Shown in pieces: positions 5,612-6,852 of a stretch of DNA of 6,852 nucleotides. Positions within the stretch are counted from its first letter, which is position 1; every line of letters starts with the position of its first letter. This DNA comes from Candidatus Shapirobacteria bacterium (lineage in GTDB: Bacteria > Patescibacteriota > Microgenomatia > UBA12405), in the NCBI GenBank assembly GCA_020056515.1, contig JAGVHP010000042.1:1-6852 (forward strand). Direction: 5' to 3'. The position numbers and the translations under genes are program-made. Under the pieces are notes generated by a model. That model worked only from the letters and a program-made list of their open reading frames with translations, searched no databases and was not told the origin of the DNA.

Positions 5612-6295
5612 ATGTTGGATTTTTTCCGGGCAGTTCCAAAAAAAAGGAAAGTTAAAATACGAGGTAAGTTCGGGGTAATCTTTAGAAACCCAACATCAAC
5701 CCAGAAGATAATATTTTATTTTGCCAACTTGGTTTTAAGTCTTTCTTTGGGATATTTAACTTTTCTATATTATCCATTAATTGGCGCTATATACCGGTAT
5801 AATACAACACCAACCGATACAATAACAGAAGTAATGGATACGCAGCTCCTGAACACCGAAAAATACATGATTCAAATTCCCAAAATTATGGCGATATCGG
5901 AAGTGGTGGAGGGGGTGTCTCCATACGACCAGGCTGAATATAAAAAGGTGTTAAAAACCGATGTAGTGGCGCAAGCTAAGGGAAGCTCCCCTCCGGGAAG
6001 CGGCAAAGGAAAAACAAATTATATTTTTGCCCATTCCACCCGTCAGGGGTTGGATATGGTATCTAAAAACGCAGTTTTTTATCTGCTGGGTGAACTACAA
6101 GCTGGAGATAAAATTTTTATTAGCTACGGCGGAAATGATTTTACCTATCGGGTAATGAGAAAAATGATAGTTTCAGCCAAGGAGATTTCCTATTTAAATT
6201 ATTCCGACCCGGAGAGGGAAACACTGATACTTCAGACTTGTTGGCCGATTGGAACTGATTGGCAGAGACTGATAGTACTGGCAGAATTAATTTGA
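5612..6295 (+). CDS. Sortase (membrane-anchored cysteine transpeptidase)
   Basis: Sortases cut a sorting motif on surface proteins and join the protein to an envelope acceptor. The 227-residue protein has a basic N-terminus (KKRKVKIRGK, 9-18), one membrane segment at about 33-58, and an extracytoplasmic beta-barrel domain. The catalytic set is complete: H141 in YIFAHST, C210 in TLILQTCWP (TLxTC type), and R219 in DWQRLIVLAE. The region before the histidine (about 122-135) is Gly, Ser, Pro and Lys rich. The first ATG (5612) gives an N-terminus typical of these proteins, but no convincing Shine-Dalgarno sequence is seen. A weak extended -10 (TGtTAAACT, 5580-5588) overlaps the -10 of the divergent greA promoter. 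The gene converges with a glycosyltransferase and overlaps it by 9 bp. No substrate protein with a sorting signal lies in the window, so the target and sortase class remain open. Confidence 0.92.
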   Translation: MLDFFRAVPKKRKVKIRGKFGVIFRNPTSTQKIIFYFANLVLSLSLGYLTFLYYPLIGAIYRYNTTPTDTITEVMDTQLLNTEKYMIQIPKIMAISEVVEGVSPYDQAEYKKVLKTDVVAQAKGSSPPGSGKGKTNYIFAHSTRQGLDMVSKNAVFYLLGELQAGDKIFISYGGNDFTYRVMRKMIVSAKEISYLNYSDPERETLILQTCWPIGTDWQRLIVLAELI

Positions 6296-6852
6296 AAGAT
6301 AGGGTAATTGACGGACAAATTTAAGCTGTCTTAGCTCTTCTTTTGGCCCTAAATATTTAAGAATGCGACACATTACCCGGTAATCATTTAGCAGACCGGA
6401 TATGCCGGCTTTTGATATCTTATAACTGGTCTCGACTCCATCAAGAAGAACTTTGGCGATTTTTTTCCGGCCAAAATATTTCTGATTCATTTTTATCTCA
6501 ACTAATAAGCCATCAATGTAGCTACTGGGAGAAAATGTATCTAAATTCTTTTTTAATATCTGTTTTTTGAACGCTCTTTGCCCCGAGCAAAAGGCTGAAT
6601 ATCCGGAGGTCTGAAAAAAGAATAATATCTTGTGTCTGATGTCCCCGATACTCATATCATAACCATCAAGAATTGGTTTAATTAATCGGTGGAGGTGATC
6701 AGGGGTGAAATTTACCAGATCGCTATCGACAAAAACAATGATTTTACCTCTGGAAGCTAATAACCCACTTAATAGAGCCTGGGATTTGCCTAAGTTTTTG
6801 GGGTGGGTAATTAACTTGATTCCGGTGAGTTGAGAAAGTATATTTTTAGAGC
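6287..6852 (-). CDS. Family 2 glycosyltransferase, C-terminal part (cut by window edge)
   Basis: The reading frame is open from the window end to TAA at 6287-6289, giving the last 187 residues; the N-terminus lies beyond 6852. It begins in the GT-A nucleotide-sugar domain: NLGKSQALLSGLLASRGKII, then FVDSDL with the metal-binding DSD (residues 42-44 of the visible part). The acceptor part contains SGQRAF (89-94), YIDGLLVEIKMN and a VLLDGVETSYKISKAG segment, as in dolichol-phosphate-mannose-synthase-like GT2 enzymes. There is no C-terminal membrane helix, so the visible part is probably a peripheral cytoplasmic enzyme adding a sugar from a nucleotide-sugar donor to a lipid carrier or glycan. 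The internal ATG at 6655 is not the true start, because the conserved GT2 fold continues upstream of it. It is convergent with, and overlaps, the sortase gene; both act on the envelope. The sugar and acceptor are unknown. Confidence 0.88.
   Translation of the reverse strand, partial: SKNILSQLTGIKLITHPKNLGKSQALLSGLLASRGKIIVFVDSDLVNFTPDHLHRLIKPILDGYDMSIGDIRHKILFFFQTSGYSAFCSGQRAFKKQILKKNLDTFSPSSYIDGLLVEIKMNQKYFGRKKIAKVLLDGVETSYKISKAGISGLLNDYRVMCRILKYLGPKEELRQLKFVRQLPYLSN

Noticed and set aside
6287..6655. A complete 122-residue protein starting at the ATG at 6655
   Set aside because: The frame stays open to the window edge and the upstream residues contain the GT2 DSD motif and the NLGKSQAL helix, so this ATG is internal.

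Overview
The window looks like a chromosomal fragment from a Patescibacteria/CPR-type bacterium, most likely in the Microgenomates range. This is inferred from gene content and style: compact, moderately AT-rich genes with overlapping ends, a small TLxTC-type sortase, a free-standing EF-Tu domain-2-like mini-protein, and an enlarged lysyl-tRNA synthetase. TGA ends the sortase gene and no in-frame TGA is needed elsewhere, so the standard bacterial code fits. The exact lineage cannot be fixed from this window alone.

Layout, left to right. (1) 1-505, minus: the N-terminal 168 codons of seryl-tRNA synthetase (serS), cut by the window edge. (2) 483-1199, minus: a phosphoserine phosphatase (serB-like) whose 3' end overlaps the serS start by 23 bp. 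(3) About 1200-1490, minus: a sigma70-like promoter and a transcription-attenuating T-box riboswitch that controls serB-serS. The antiterminator with its TGGCACC tRNA-end-binding bulge and the competing intrinsic terminator can both be drawn base by base. (4) 1496-2089, minus: a predicted HD-superfamily hydrolase. (5) 2128-2385, plus: an 85-residue EF-Tu domain-2-like protein. (6) 2375-4966, minus: an 863-residue LysRS with two extra C-terminal modules, a PheT-type B3/4 domain and a PheT/EMAP-type tRNA-binding domain. (7) 4986-5444, minus: greA, upstream of lysS in one operon with a well-formed promoter and a structured leader. (8) 5612-6295, plus: a membrane-anchored sortase. (9) 6287-6852, minus: the C-terminal 187 residues of a family 2 glycosyltransferase, cut by the right edge.

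How it fits together. Most of the window serves translation. The T-box should sense uncharged tRNA(Ser) and raise both the last step of serine synthesis (SerB) and serine charging (SerS) in one transcript. greA-lysS pairs a transcription-elongation rescue factor with a LysRS that carries modules normally found in the PheRS beta chain: one related to a tRNA-editing domain, the other a tRNA-binding domain. The sortase and glycosyltransferase belong to the cell envelope. The most noteworthy items are the LysRS-B3/4-EMAP fusion and the serine T-box with an apparently very small Stem I. No mobile element, CRISPR array, tRNA or rRNA gene was seen.
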